Source: Dermanyssus gallinae
Taxonomy: Eukaryota; Arthropoda; Arachnida; Mesostigmata; Dermanyssidae
DNA: 64,000 nucleotides
Direction of reading: 5' to 3'
NCBI GenBank assembly: GCA_003439945.1
Contig: QVRM01000335.1
Span: forward strand, 407,501-471,500
Shown here piece after piece: positions 53,801-63,300 of the stretch. The position numbers and the translations under genes were made by a program. Within the stretch, counting starts at the first letter, position 1; each line of letters begins with the position of its first letter. The notes beneath the pieces are model-generated. The model made no database searches. It had not been told where the DNA came from and saw only the letters and a program-made list of their open reading frames with translations.

Positions 53801-55051
53801 ACAAATAACTAGGTACAAGTTGGATTTTGGACGCCTCCGAGACAGTCACATGTGGTGTAGAAAAGCGTGCCAGTAGAGTAAAGCGTAAGTTCACGCAAAC
53901 GGGCTTGGGTAGATGCCATTTAATTTACTGACAAAAACACAGAACTGTCCTGTTAAGATACGTTCAGTAGAGATTGATTAAAAGCCAAAGAACAGACAGT
54001 AGCAGACGGCCCTTGTCTTAACTCACGCTCCTTCACCAGGATCCGCTAAACAGAATGGAAATCACTAACCGAGATTTCAGATTGAGCCAGTACATATACT
54101 TATGTACATATATTCACATATGAATAAATATATCTGTTCTGCAGGCTATCTTGGCAAGCTTCAGGTTCTTCGAGACGGCACAGTTCGGATGGTATCCGGC
54201 AAAGTAACGATGGAGCTACAAATGGCGTCAGAACTGCCTCTTTATCAGGTAACAGCTTGATTGGCGACTGGAATGTGTGAAGTTTGTCGATATCGCCTAC
54301 GCTGATTGATAGCTCTTTGAATTGAACTTCTTTCGTTTGCACACAAATTTGCTTTTCTGTAGTGCAGGCGAGAAGATGTAGCCGTTTTAGAATGTTTGGT
54401 TTAAAAATAGAAGGCATTAGATCCGTTATTGTAATTGTATTTAGTATGGGACAGCAAATTTAGAGGTTTGTTTTTGAGTGGACTGAACAAAAGCTGTAGT
54501 TAACTAGACTTAATTTATTAGGGCCAAGTACTCCAATCCAAAAAAGATCTACAATGTATTTGTACACTAAAACAGTTTATTGAAATAGGAATGCCAGAAG
54601 AGTGCATAAAGGCGGCGTAGTATACCCGTATGAAGAAATCGTACGTGTATTCATAGTGCGTTTTTTTTTATATATATATTTTTAATTAAAGATGGATAAA
54701 GACGATTGTCATCGCTATTCAGGGTAATAATGATGACAGTAGTCGTCATTCATCAAGAGTTGTCCACGTCAATTTCCGCCTTCGTATGCCTTGCAGGAAA
54801 TCGTTGAGATACAGCAGCGGATGGTGGTTCCTCTGGCTCAGGTGGAGAACAAGGTCGTGTGCCGGCTTAACCCGAATGACCTTGTGGGTGACCTTCACAA
54901 GGTTAACAGCGCCGCCGGCACTAACAGCAGCGGTAGCACAAGCAGTGGCTGCTTCCCTAGCAGCAGTGGTGTCGGCCGGCCTAGCAGCAATGCGCACACA
55001 AGCACAACTGGCAGAAGCGGTGGTGCAAACGTAGGGGACAGGTGGAGCTAA
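42966..55051 (+). CDS. POLR3D: RNA polymerase III subunit RPC4 (POLR3D), nine coding exons
   Basis: RPC4 pairs with RPC5 in nuclear RNA polymerase III and takes part in initiation and termination on tRNA, 5S rRNA and other short genes. Exons: 42,966-43,111; 45,225-45,332; 46,671-46,843; 47,545-47,729; 51,094-51,255; 51,612-51,796; 52,271-52,395; 54,145-54,248; 54,797-55,051. All introns are GT/AG and the reading frame stays open across every join, giving 480 residues (human about 400). Recognition features: RDLTLGG with KKFLAPN at residues 58-75 matches the conserved N-terminal RPC4 motif; residues 90-142 are Arg/Gly-rich; GIFEAG follows; a DLLSRLCLGLGD...VFQLP segment lies in exon 6. The C-terminal signature is LGKLQVLRDGTVRMVSGKVT (exon 8) followed by LAQVENKVVCRLNPNDLVGDL (exon 9, about residues 409-429). 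The Gly/Ser-rich tail after that is longer than in vertebrates. ATG 42,966 is the first in frame. Confidence 0.93.
43112..43815 (+). repeat. 29-bp minisatellite in POLR3D intron 1
   Basis: Units such as GTAATCTCTCCACTAGGTGA plus GTCATTAAT (29 bp) repeat about two dozen times. The best-conserved units lie at 43,200-43,430 and they degrade towards 43,815. The array begins at the exon-1 donor itself: the donor GTAATTCGTC is followed by TCTCCACTAGTAGAG, the unit core. Each unit contains the near-palindrome CTCCACTAGTAGAG and starts with a donor-like GTAAT. Confidence 0.9.
44090..44740 (-). mobile_element. Strongly decayed mariner fragment
   Basis: The segment aligns in order with the mariners at 26,455 and 57,320. 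Shared stretches read TATAGTCTCGAAATGTTGTC, ATTCTTCCTAAAATTTCGTG, TTTGGCGTTGGATCTGCTTT and CTCGGCCATCTTCCGA. The second catalytic region survives only as a corrupted NAPAYMS. It sits antisense in POLR3D intron 1 and includes deletions. Confidence 0.6.
45557..45737 (-). repeat. tRNA-derived SINE with (TTAAG)n tail
   Basis: On the minus strand it reads GAGCAAGATGGCCTAGTGGC (A box), GGGTTCGAGACCC (B box, 45,670-45,681) and a body through ACTCCATGATCACCGACCAT. It ends in a tail of tandem TTAAG at 45,557-45,572. The box spacing is tRNA-like, and the short repeat tail is typical of LINE-mobilised SINEs. It lies antisense in POLR3D intron 2 and is a different family from A, B and C. Confidence 0.7.
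45932..46094 (-). repeat. tRNA-derived SINE, family A
   Basis: Read on the minus strand it contains GTCGAGCCCGGTGGTGGCGTG, TATGGGGTCCGTCTTACGAA, CAGTCCCGTGGATTTTAAAT and GGCTGAGGGTCAGCCCGAAA. The B-box region is replaced by a TTAGGTTAGGGTTAGG stretch, so this copy has lost its internal promoter. Confidence 0.7.
46205..46497. mobile_element. Foldback/MITE-like element in POLR3D intron 2
   Basis: The left part (CAAAGTGGTAGAACCCCTGA, GCATGCAATATAAAGAGAGA, CTTTGAAGGAGGTTATTC) is the inverse of the right part (read back from 46,495: CACAGTGGTATAACATCTGT, GTATGCAATATAAAGGGACA, TTTTGAAGTAGGTAAAAAC). A second, internal inverted copy (TAACCTCCTTCATAAGGGTC, CTTCATATTGC) lies at 46,300-46,336. No protein is encoded. 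Confidence 0.7.
47764..47808 (+). repeat. (AT)n tract
   Basis: A pure AT run of about 45 bp lies 34 bp after the exon-4 donor of POLR3D. Confidence 0.9.
47809..48430. other. POLR3D intron 4 sequence, unassigned
   Basis: No recognisable element. Two stretches (about 48,045-48,125 and 48,225-48,310) look loosely alike, sharing TTGAGCCC and GCGGGATTCCT and a CTGCA block. They may be a diverged duplication. Confidence 0.3.
48431..48900 (-). pseudogene. Non-LTR retrotransposon fragment (reverse transcriptase)
   Basis: On the minus strand a broken frame reads EKQHGFRKEVNVHGK, then after about 100 codons with stops GVQGDTLNTLYFRLLKGW. These match the 'QFGFRxGRST' and 'GxxQGDxLSPxLFxL' blocks of LINE reverse transcriptases in the correct order. 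Frameshifts and stops abound, so it is a relic within POLR3D intron 4. Confidence 0.55.
48901..50254. other. POLR3D intron 4 sequence, unassigned
   Basis: A minus-strand frame of 80 codons (49,268-49,510) and a broken frame upstream of it (49,540-49,690; QLQQFIVDADILIRTC in translation) suggest another eroded mobile-element protein that I cannot name. Confidence 0.25.
50255..50600 (+). repeat. SINE family A body followed by its associated repeat
   Basis: TATGGGGTGCGTTTTGTGAA, CCCATGGACGTTAAATGTTG and ACTGAGGGTCAGCCCGAAAG (to 50,340) are family A body without the tRNA head. Two tandem versions of the C-rich repeat follow (CCCGAATTCCTCCCCCCCAT at 50,400 and CCCGGGTTCCTCCCCACTCC at 50,548), the second preceded by the GGTTTCGGCAATGCAAGATG block seen at 5,800. 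Confidence 0.6.
52905..53135 (-). pseudogene. Non-LTR retrotransposon fragment (after the YxDD region)
   Basis: The minus-strand frame encodes IRKTKIGAMEFRKGGRLAV, then FMNTFTYLGIVLPTT. The 'KTKxMxFRKGG ... xFTYLGxxL' pattern is the conserved block just C-terminal of the catalytic site in LINE reverse transcriptases. It sits antisense in POLR3D intron 7. Confidence 0.65.
53239..53700 (-). pseudogene. Non-LTR retrotransposon fragment (C-terminal region)
   Basis: A 118-codon minus-strand frame contains MAIALWSQGKSLAWDATVSC, then RVKYAGLETRYIFVPIAMETL, then FLRQALSLAVCRENAASVLG. It is the same C-terminal block as at 19,591-19,863 and better preserved. A 24-bp inverted duplication of its own sequence lies at its N-terminal side. 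It sits antisense in POLR3D intron 7, so it is not part of the host protein. Confidence 0.6.
53576..53630. repeat. Perfect 24-bp-arm hairpin
   Basis: GACCATAATGCAATGGCCAC plus CCCA (53,576-53,599) is the exact inverse of 53,607-53,630, with the 7-base loop TCAGTTG. One arm is ordinary coding sequence of the surrounding LINE fragment, so the other arm is a local inverted duplication. Confidence 0.95.
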
Positions 55052-55271
55052 CGTTGGCGACATAGCCATTCGAAGATAGTTTTGATCGCAATTTTAACTC
55101 TTACGCCATCACGACCAGATGTGCGTTTCGGTGCAGCGGACTCATTCCTCATCATCATCATCGTCGTCGTCTGCATGATCTATCATGTGCTCAAACAGTT
55201 TCCTCTGACAAGATGCAATGACGCAGGCCGGGGGAGGATGATAAAGTTTCTTCATTAAATGTTTGCTCTTT

Positions 55272-55314
<43 letters not shown>

Positions 55315-57319
55315 GCTGGTACACAACGTCTGCATCCTGGCATTTGTTATCGCCCGCACATTATTTCTCCCCGCTCTCGTTTTTGCTTCCTCTGTCTCTT
55401 CATGGCGTCGTATTTTGCTTGTCCGAGATTCGTTTGCTGGCAATTAAGGCCAATACTCGCCTAATTTGAGGGCTTTTTCACTATAACATTTTATTGTCCT
55501 GTTAAGTAGTTATGTAGGCACCCTATATGTACAAATTTGGAATACATGTACCAGCGCTTGACGTTTCGATACACCGAGCGCAAGAGGTCAAGAGGCGTTT
55601 ATTTGTTATTAAAAAACTAGTGAACCATCTATATAGCGAGTATGGCTGTTTGAGAAAGGGGGTTGAAATGCTTTTAGTTGATGTGGTGCTCCTCCCTATG
55701 AAAATTCGATTCGATGGCTAGTGGCAAAAGTTGCAAAGACAACAAGTCAAACTATTCATGAAAGCAATAGTCCTACGAATGTCAAAGCAGCATGCTTCGC
55801 CGCCACGGTGGTAGATTTGCCGTGATTTTTCCCTCATAGACTACTGCTTCTGCATACGCGACTTTAGCTAATGCCTGCAGCCGTCGCCAGTCGTTCGTCT
55901 GGCTTTGTACGTTATTCGGACAGAAATTTGTCACTTCTACTGAAAAACAAAGAGATTTCAAGCTCATTGTAAGGTTGTTTGCTTTTGGTAGCAGCCCTGT
56001 GAGGAAAAAACCTTCGAATTAGAAATTCCACTTTCAAAGCAGAATCATGATCCAGAATTTCGGATTGAATGGTTAGTGCTTCATATGCGTTGCGTCTGTT
56101 TTGACTCAGGTATATGTTAGACCTCTTGTTAGTGCCTGGCCATGAAAAAAGTAGACGTAGAATTTTTGAGTGTTTCTTTTTCACAGCTGAAGCTAGTAAA
56201 TAATGTATCTAGAACAGCATGGAATAACGTAAAGAACGTGTATCACGATTGTGCAGTTGGAAAATGGGCAGGAAAGAGTGTGAAACAGAGGACGTGATAT
56301 TTTCTGGATATCAGAGAACACTCGACTAACGAATCGAATATTTGTCTAAGACAAACAAGAATGTTATACAAATATCTATTATATTTTTGTACAAAACGTT
56401 TCTATAAAAAGGAATGTGTATAGATGTATAGCAACATAGCCATAGATATAGATGTATAGATAGACAATGAGGCGAACGACAGGCGAGCGAAGCATCGAGA
56501 CAGGCTCGTCGGTAATAGAAGAGGCTTGGTACCAGGACGGCAGTTGCTATTGCAGCGACTCTAGTCTTTGTATCAGCGACATGAAAATGCATGAATGAGT
56601 ATGTCTGATTGAGAATGGTGGCCTTGCGGCATTTGGTTACGCCGAAGGGTCAGCAATGTTAGATAAGCGTATGGTCTGATCAATAATGGGTGTTGATGCT
56701 TGGTGTGTGTGTATGTTGTTGTTTGTTATGACGCAAAGCAGGCACAGTCTGTTGGTACGCGAACAATAAACGCAGACTAGTCGTTGAGCAACCTTGGTTT
56801 AGTTGACTTGTCAGATAGTTACGACGTAGCTCGTTTTGTTTAATAAAGTACTTTACAATGCAGACATACCCTTTTTGCCGGCGATTGATTAAACCAGAAA
56901 AGTATAAATTCGTATAAATAGAATTTATGACAACAGCTATAGTGAGAGCGTCACTCACCTATTTACACGTAGGAGATACGACGTACCAACGTCTCCACTC
57001 GAATGCCATTAGCGGATGGCAAATCCGTTACTTTTACGGTACTCCATAGGTAGCAAATATTTTTAATCTAAAACTGTTTCTTTCTATAAATTGGCAGTAC
57101 AAATATGTTGTTAAAGCGAGGACTATAGATTGTAAAAACAGTATCTAGAAGCTAAAACAGATCTGCATATCTGCAGATCATCCCAAGCAGGCGACGCAAT
57201 GTATGTCATGGAAGCAAATCAAGATGAACATTTTATGGAAGTCAAAAGTCACTGTCATCACCGTTTGCGTCTTACTTGACACTAATGTGCGAAGGACGCC
57301 ATCCTCTACTATACGAGGC
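55052..57319. other. No gene; downstream flank of POLR3D
   Basis: A (CATCAT)n/(CGT)n tract lies at 55,148-55,170 and an AT run at 55,276-55,314. Several short frames (for example 55,527-55,721) show no motif. No obvious AATAAA lies soon after the POLR3D stop codon. Confidence 0.35.
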
Positions 57320-58330
57320 CGATCAAAAAGTTCTGATACACATTCATGAAAATAATATTGAATCTTCCAAGGTGTTTTTGTACCCTTTAAATATAGCTCA
57401 TGTCCACTGCAATGCACTTCTGCCTTTCTAAACTACTTTTCAGAACACCTTTAAACGCGTATTTTGGAATCGAGTTGAGTTCCTTCTGCGATTTTTTCAT
57501 AATCTTCTCTATAGCCTCGAAACGTTGTTCTTTCAAATTTTTTATCCATGAGAACAGGAAAAAGTCGCACCCGCCTTTTCCTGTTTCAAACTTTGCCGTT
57601 TAAAATTGAAGCGGTAGTAATTCTTATTGACCATAGAACCAAGTGGCTAAATTCATGGAAGATAATTCCCTCCTAGACGGAAACCGGTCAAAATAACCTT
57701 AGTGTCAAATTGGCTCTATCTGAATTTCTCGATCGACTCTCTCCTTGAAAGCACCACTGGGAAGATTTGGCTATGGTGTCGATGTCGTAACCGTACACCC
57801 ATGGCTCGCCTCCTGTGATTATTCTCTGAAGCAATCCAGGGTGTTCTGCTACTGCCTGAAGATCCAATTCGGACATTTCTCGACGGGCGTTCATTTGCTA
57901 CAAATTCAACATTTTTGGAACGACATTTGCTGCGAGTTTTCGGACACATTAAATATAGATCAATACTGTTAACGACTGATTCATAAGATATCTCCAATTC
58001 CTCAGTTCTTTCCGTGACAGCATTCGGCGATCACGAACTTTTTTAATGTTTTTCTTCTGCTATTGACGTCACAGGCCTTCCCAACGTGGGTCTATTTCGG
58101 TATTTTCACGGCCGTCATGAGATCCTTGGTGCCACGTTTACACAGGGTTTCGGGACACTGTGTGATCATCGTAAGCTGTTCGTTATATTTTCACCACTTT
58201 AGAGTACATGATTTGATTTGCACCACAGGACTTGGTGCAGATTCGTTGCTCTTCAATTTTCAGCCCCTTAAAAGTCGCCGAAGCCTGTTTTCTTCACTTT
58301 ACTTGTGGACCGTATTTAGATGATGGATGG
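57320..58330 (-). mobile_element. Decayed mariner (irritans-like) transposon
   Basis: The right terminal repeat is visible as GCCGATCAAAAAGTTCTGATAC at 57,327, matching the 26,458 copy. On the minus strand the sequence encodes an N-terminal region with TAYDDHTVSRNPV and later IKKVRDRRM (58,020-58,220), then REMSELDLQAVAEHPGLLQ, IITGGEPWVYGYDIDT and further broken frames. The first catalytic Asp of the usual GDE(T/S)W is replaced by Gly (GGEPW), and stops interrupt the N-terminal part. It is the longest of the three copies of this family. Confidence 0.8.
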
Positions 58331-60939
58331 CATTTCAAAGCAAAGCAAACGGAAAGGCTTTGGTGGTTTTGGACTGGCGGCAAAATCCAAACTACTAAAA
58401 CTTGTTGATTCGCCCTCGTGTGTGACACAAACATTCCAAGCGTTTGCTATAGCCACCATTGGACCGATAGTGTGTTTTAAGCATGTCCATTAAACAACAA
58501 GTTGGGCTTACAAACTAAGCCCAAACCGCAAATAATAATAATTATTTGTTGTCCCAACAATAACTATTGGAGAAACGCTAGATGTCTCGACATGTCCATT
58601 TATGCTACCGCTCTAAGCCGCATCAAATATGTGTACTTAGGTATGCACGGTAAAAAAACTTAAGAATCAATAATAGGCGTATTTTATTGAGAATCATTGG
58701 ATTGTGCAAAAACGTCTATGACCTCTACTCTATACGTGTCTCATCGGGATTAAACATACGACTCATGACGGCATTATCCTCACCCACAGCACCCCGCCGA
58801 TAAATATATTTCTTGAACAAGTTGGCTTAAGATTCAAGAGTCTTGAGAGCTCTTCTTACAGTAGAAACCCCTTACTCTCAATCCCTGTGCGGCCTCTCTC
58901 GGAAGAAAACCAGCTGTGGCCAATATGTTAAGGTTCGTTATATATTAATGCCATCACTTTACCCAATCTGATTACATTTAGCCATATCATACCATTCGAA
59001 TACTTTACCTGTACGGGAGTAATGCAATTTGACAGCAGCTCAAGCGGATCCAACGGGCCAATCCAAAATCTAGCTAATCTCAAACCCATTCCGCCACGAG
59101 TGCGCGGTCTTAGCCGAAACCAGCAGATAGTTGGACTTTTTCATCCGCCGCCAATTCGAAACCTGAAAATTAGTAGATGGCACGTATCCACAGTTCTTCA
59201 TGATAAGCCGGTGTTATCATCCTACAGGATGGCATCCTTTAGCGTGATTACTTCAGTTCTGCAGCTGCTTTAACGAAGCTAAGTAAGTTATAACAGTAGC
59301 ATGTACACATTAAATCAAACTGTAGAAGAAGCAGAGTGTACAAAAGCGGTAAAATAATTGTCTCCTAGAAATGCTTTGTTGCCTCAACAGCGTTTACAGC
59401 TGAATTAACGACATGTTTGCCGTTATTATTTAGGTATGATTTATTACAATCTCGTTTCCCTCAAATATTAATGTTAACATTTTGTTTGCTGACACATGCT
59501 GAATGTCGTTCGAGATTCAGCGTTAAGCTGCCACGTCAGTGTAGCATGATGCTATGGGGTCGTATCTATCCGTATCTAACTATCTACCCATCTATATTCG
59601 GCAGCATAATCATTTGTCAGCCATTTCACTCAGTTACTCAGTTTCAGCAGCGTGATTTGACGCGGCGAGCCACTCTGTAACGCGTCTGTGCTGCGCCTGT
59701 AGACGTGCCGGACGAAGACTCTTGATGCGTCGATGTTACAGGGCATTGTTAGCTCAACCAACCAATCAACAATCATAATTGGTTGGTTGGTTACCCTATC
59801 ACAAGGGGTCCTAACGTCGCCTATAATAGCAACAACAATAGCAATAATTACTACTACTACTACCACGTTGCGTGTCTGCAGCAAAACAGTACAGTCTTCC
59901 CCTAGTATGATCAAACAATACGATTTTGATCATTAATCACCGACGGACGGACAGACTGACTGACAGATAGACAGACATACATTGGCAATACCAGCACGCT
60001 TGTTTTCATTAAAAACAACCTCCTTAAAAAATGTTTTAATTCTAGCACGCTTGTTTTCGCGCGCGTGTCGGAACTCAATTTTTTCTCTCAAAGGCTGACG
60101 ACACTGATGCAGGCGTTGCAGATCTCCAGTACGAGTTGCATCTCGCAAGTTGCACTTAAACATACAGGCATACAAACACACACACACACATACACACACC
60201 CGCGCTCACAAATAAACAACTGCTTACTTGAGTAGAGAGCCAACCATTATTTACAAGTTTGAGCCGATTTTAAGTAGATGGCCTGCCCGCCTGCCTGCAA
60301 AACTGGCTCAGAGGTAGAACTCCCTGGTGTGCTAAATCTCGCGAGGGATCAGTCGGCCAAGATACGCAGTGCGGGCTCGGCGCCACCACGAAAATGGCCA
60401 ACAGCTTCTGTCCTGACCTCCCCTCCTGTTCTTTGACGACTTCAAGTCTTCATCGAGTGCGCTGAGGTAGTTGGCTGTTGAGCGAGCTGGGCCCTTTACA
60501 CACAGTATACGGTTATATAGCGGTGTGGTGGTCGACGTCTCGATGGTTAAATTCGTCGTTCGCTCTCGCTCGTTCAAACTCTCAGAGAGCGAGAGATTGA
60601 GAGAAAGAGAGGAACATGTCATACATAGGTGTGAATGCAGCAATATTCCTGTGCATTCAAGGTGGCAGAGAATCGTAAGTGACAAACATAGCATGGATGA
60701 GCTACGACTACGATTACCGGGTAGTGGTGGTGGTGGTGACGTTTGTTGAACAAACCCCCGAGCCCGTGAGCCCCCGAGTTACGGGCTCTCATTTCAGTGA
60801 AGAAAACGGTCGCCAAAAAAGCCTAGCCTAGCGAGTGAGTAAGGAGCGAACGCACCCTTACCCTTATTACCTCGGACGCTATGCACGTGAATTGCAAGAC
60901 TATTTACAACTACTCTACGTAATGCATGATAACAATACT
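58331..60939. other. No gene seen
   Basis: Short frames only. An 11-bp inverted repeat (AACCAACCAAT / ATTGGTTGGTT) lies at 59,756-59,788, and an (AC)n run at 60,176-60,199. The block TAGCACGCTTGTTTTC is present twice (about 59,993 and 60,044). Confidence 0.35.
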
Positions 60940-61986
60940 TCATTCCTTCTCCTCCTTATCACGACTATTACGAAGAGCACTGTTCATACTGACGACAATA
61001 CATATCAGTCGCATTTTGCAGAGACTGATCGATTGTAGCAGAGTTGCTGGTTCGTTTTCGCTTCGCTCGCGCACCGACTCGGCGGCTCGTGCTGGTGGCG
61101 GTGGTCGGCTTTCATGTTGTCCGTCATGTCCGTGAGCGGGTTGGCGTTTCGTTGGGTCCGTCGACCCGTCCTTCAGCGCCAGCTTGATCTGCTTCTTGAT
61201 GTACGTGTGCACGTAGAACCGCGAGAACATGGCGAGGAAGAACAGCGTCGGACCGAGCACGACGACGACGTGGTCGAGCGGGAAGTTGCAGCGCGGCTCG
61301 AACACCGGTATGAGCAGGTGTCCCGTCGCGACGACGAACTGCGCCAGCTGCAGCTGGGTCAGGTAGCGCTTCCAGAACAGGAAGCGCTCGAAGCGTTCGC
61401 CGAACGACGCCAGAAAGTAGTACGAGTACATCACGACGTGCACGAACGTATTGATGCACGTGCCGAACATGGGCTGGCCCTCGAAGCCGTGCAGCGCGCC
61501 GTACCAGCCGATGAAGACGACGATGCAGTGGTGCGACACATGCAGCACGGTGACGTGCGAGAACTTTTTGCGCATCACGAAGAACATCGTGTCGAGAAAG
61601 TCGAGGATGCGGACGAACGTGTAGAAGTAGAGCGCGCTGATGAGCTCCATCGTCTTCGGCGACCGGTCGGCGTAGTCGACGCCCTGACAGTACAGCGAGT
61701 AGCCGCCGCCAAAGTACGTCCGCCGAAGGATGTACTGCAGCATGAAGGCGTTGGCGACGACCATCAGCAGGTTGTAGACGCGCATCAGCGGCTTGAGGTT
61801 GTGGAACGGCTCGCGGTTCTTCATCCAGCGCGGTCCGGCCACCTTGGCCGTGTACACGTAGACGCCGAGCAGCGTTATGAGGCCGGGCAGGTTGCCGACG
61901 AAAAGCCAGCCCTCGGTGCGCGGATCCACGGGCGACCAGAACGTCCGCGACCCCTCGGCTGCGACTCGCGAGATGCCGAGCGACAT
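60940..61986 (-). CDS. ELOVL: Very-long-chain fatty acid elongase (ELOVL family)
   Basis: ELOVL enzymes catalyse the condensation of malonyl-CoA with a long-chain acyl-CoA in the endoplasmic reticulum membrane, the first step of two-carbon chain extension. A single 348-codon exon has ATG at 61,984-61,986 in a good context (CACCATGT) and TGA at 60,940-60,942. Family motifs: WMKNREPF (residues 54-61), LDFLDTMFFVMRKK (128-141), the catalytic histidine box HVSHH (149-153, where many members have HVYHH), NTFVHVVMYSYYF (179-191) and TQLQLAQF (210-217). At least five to seven hydrophobic stretches are consistent with the usual seven transmembrane helices. After residue 268 (IKKQIK) there is a hydrophilic, proline- and charge-rich tail of about 80 residues, longer than usual, ending RDKEEKE, which may act as a lysine-type ER-retention signal. 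Subfamily and substrate length cannot be told from sequence alone. Confidence 0.95.
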   Translation of the reverse strand: MSLGISRVAAEGSRTFWSPVDPRTEGWLFVGNLPGLITLLGVYVYTAKVAGPRWMKNREPFHNLKPLMRVYNLLMVVANAFMLQYILRRTYFGGGYSLYCQGVDYADRSPKTMELISALYFYTFVRILDFLDTMFFVMRKKFSHVTVLHVSHHCIVVFIGWYGALHGFEGQPMFGTCINTFVHVVMYSYYFLASFGERFERFLFWKRYLTQLQLAQFVVATGHLLIPVFEPRCNFPLDHVVVVLGPTLFFLAMFSRFYVHTYIKKQIKLALKDGSTDPTKRQPAHGHDGQHESRPPPPARAAESVRERSENEPATLLQSISLCKMRLICIVVSMNSALRNSRDKEEKE

Positions 61987-63300
61987 GGTGGTGGTAATGG
62001 CGGGGGTGCTGGGGGGTTGGGCGGTGTCAGCGAAGGCAAATCCTCGTAACGGGTGGCGGCACAGCTCAGTAAAGCAAGGCAGCTAGTGAGTTTGCTAGAG
62101 AGTTATCTAGCCAGATCTAGATTCTAACTAAGGCGCGCGTCTTGGTCTTGTCACCACCACCGTCTGTGTCCGTCTCTGCGTTGTTGTCGTAGAGTTGTCG
62201 GTGGTAGCGGTGGTTGATGGTCGTTAGCGGCTGCTACGGCTTAACAACACGAACGACGAACAGTCAGCCTCACGTTACGTTAGATCGTAGATGAGGTAGG
62301 TCGTCGATCGATCGATCGATCTATCGATCGATCGATGGCGCTACTGACGAACTAGATGACGACACAGACACTCGTCGAAACAAACGTAGCCGGCACGTAG
62401 ATCGTTGTGCACACGCTTACGGCACGCCACGCCACGATGATGTCTGTGCAGCAGCGCAACTGCACGTAGCACGAAGCACACGAAGGTTGGTCAGCTGTCA
62501 GCGACCGAACAGAAACGGAAAACACCCAGTAGTAGTTGTTGTGTTGTCTCGCCACGACCTCGCCACGATAGCGACACACAGGGCACGCAGGCACACAGAA
62601 CACAGCTGTTGCTGGCTGATTACGCACGCAGGCACGGCCGCACAGACGGGAAGCGGGGGAGCAGCTCGAACAGAGTATGATTTCTGGAGTATGATACTAC
62701 CTACCCTGCCAGGTACATACAGACTCGATGGGTGGTTCGAAGTTGGGCTTGTTCATCACCAACTGGCGGCGGCGGCGGCACTAACAACGTTTGGCCGGCG
62801 AGCTCCAGCGTGAGTCTGCGTCATTTACGGATGGCACCGGGGTGTCGTCGGAAGAACGGCATTGTCGCGATTGGCGCTCGCGCACGCGCGCTAAGGAAAG
62901 GGTCCACTACCCCAGCGCTGGCCGGCAGAGCGGGGGGGGGGGATGGGGGGTGAGGGACGGGTGCTAGGGGGCAAACGGCAACAGCGTCCCCCGACGCCGG
63001 CCGTGTCACAAGTGTCAGCAGTGAAGGAAAAGAAGGGGGGTCGATCGCGAAATGCGAGAGAAATCACGTCCCATTGTAACGGCATCGTAATTTAAGGTGA
63101 ACGAACGAACGGTGGACGTGGCGGGGTGAGCGGCACCAGCTGAGCAATTCACGGCAGAATGTGCTTCGCTGAGTCTTCTTCTTGTTGTTGTTGTTTTTCC
63201 TCTTTTCTTGGCTTTCTTCTGATTCTGCTCTGCTCTGCTCTTCTGAATCGTCATGCATTGATTGTGACAGTCAGCCGGTGGTGTGTCTGAAAATCCGCGC
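61987..63300 (-). promoter_or_regulatory. CpG-rich upstream region of the elongase gene
   Basis: The region is visibly richer in G, C and CpG than the rest of the window, as is the gene. It holds an (ATCG)n run at 62,307-62,338 and a G-run (63% or more G over 62,930-62,955). It probably contains the promoter and leader of the elongase. No specific core element can be assigned. Confidence 0.35.
62307..62338 (+). repeat. (GATC)n microsatellite
   Basis: CGATCGATCGATCGATCTAT continues with CGATCGATCGATGG, seven to eight tetranucleotide units with one substitution. Confidence 0.9.

Noticed and set aside
59756..59788. Short inverted repeat AACCAACCAAT / ATTGGTTGGTT
   Set aside because: It is built from low-complexity AACC/GGTT repeats and is too short to be meaningful.
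61114..62049. A 311-codon plus-strand frame opposite the elongase gene
   Set aside because: It is the antisense shadow of the GC-rich elongase exon (rich in E, R, V, H and A) and has no motif. The minus-strand frame carries all ELOVL signatures.
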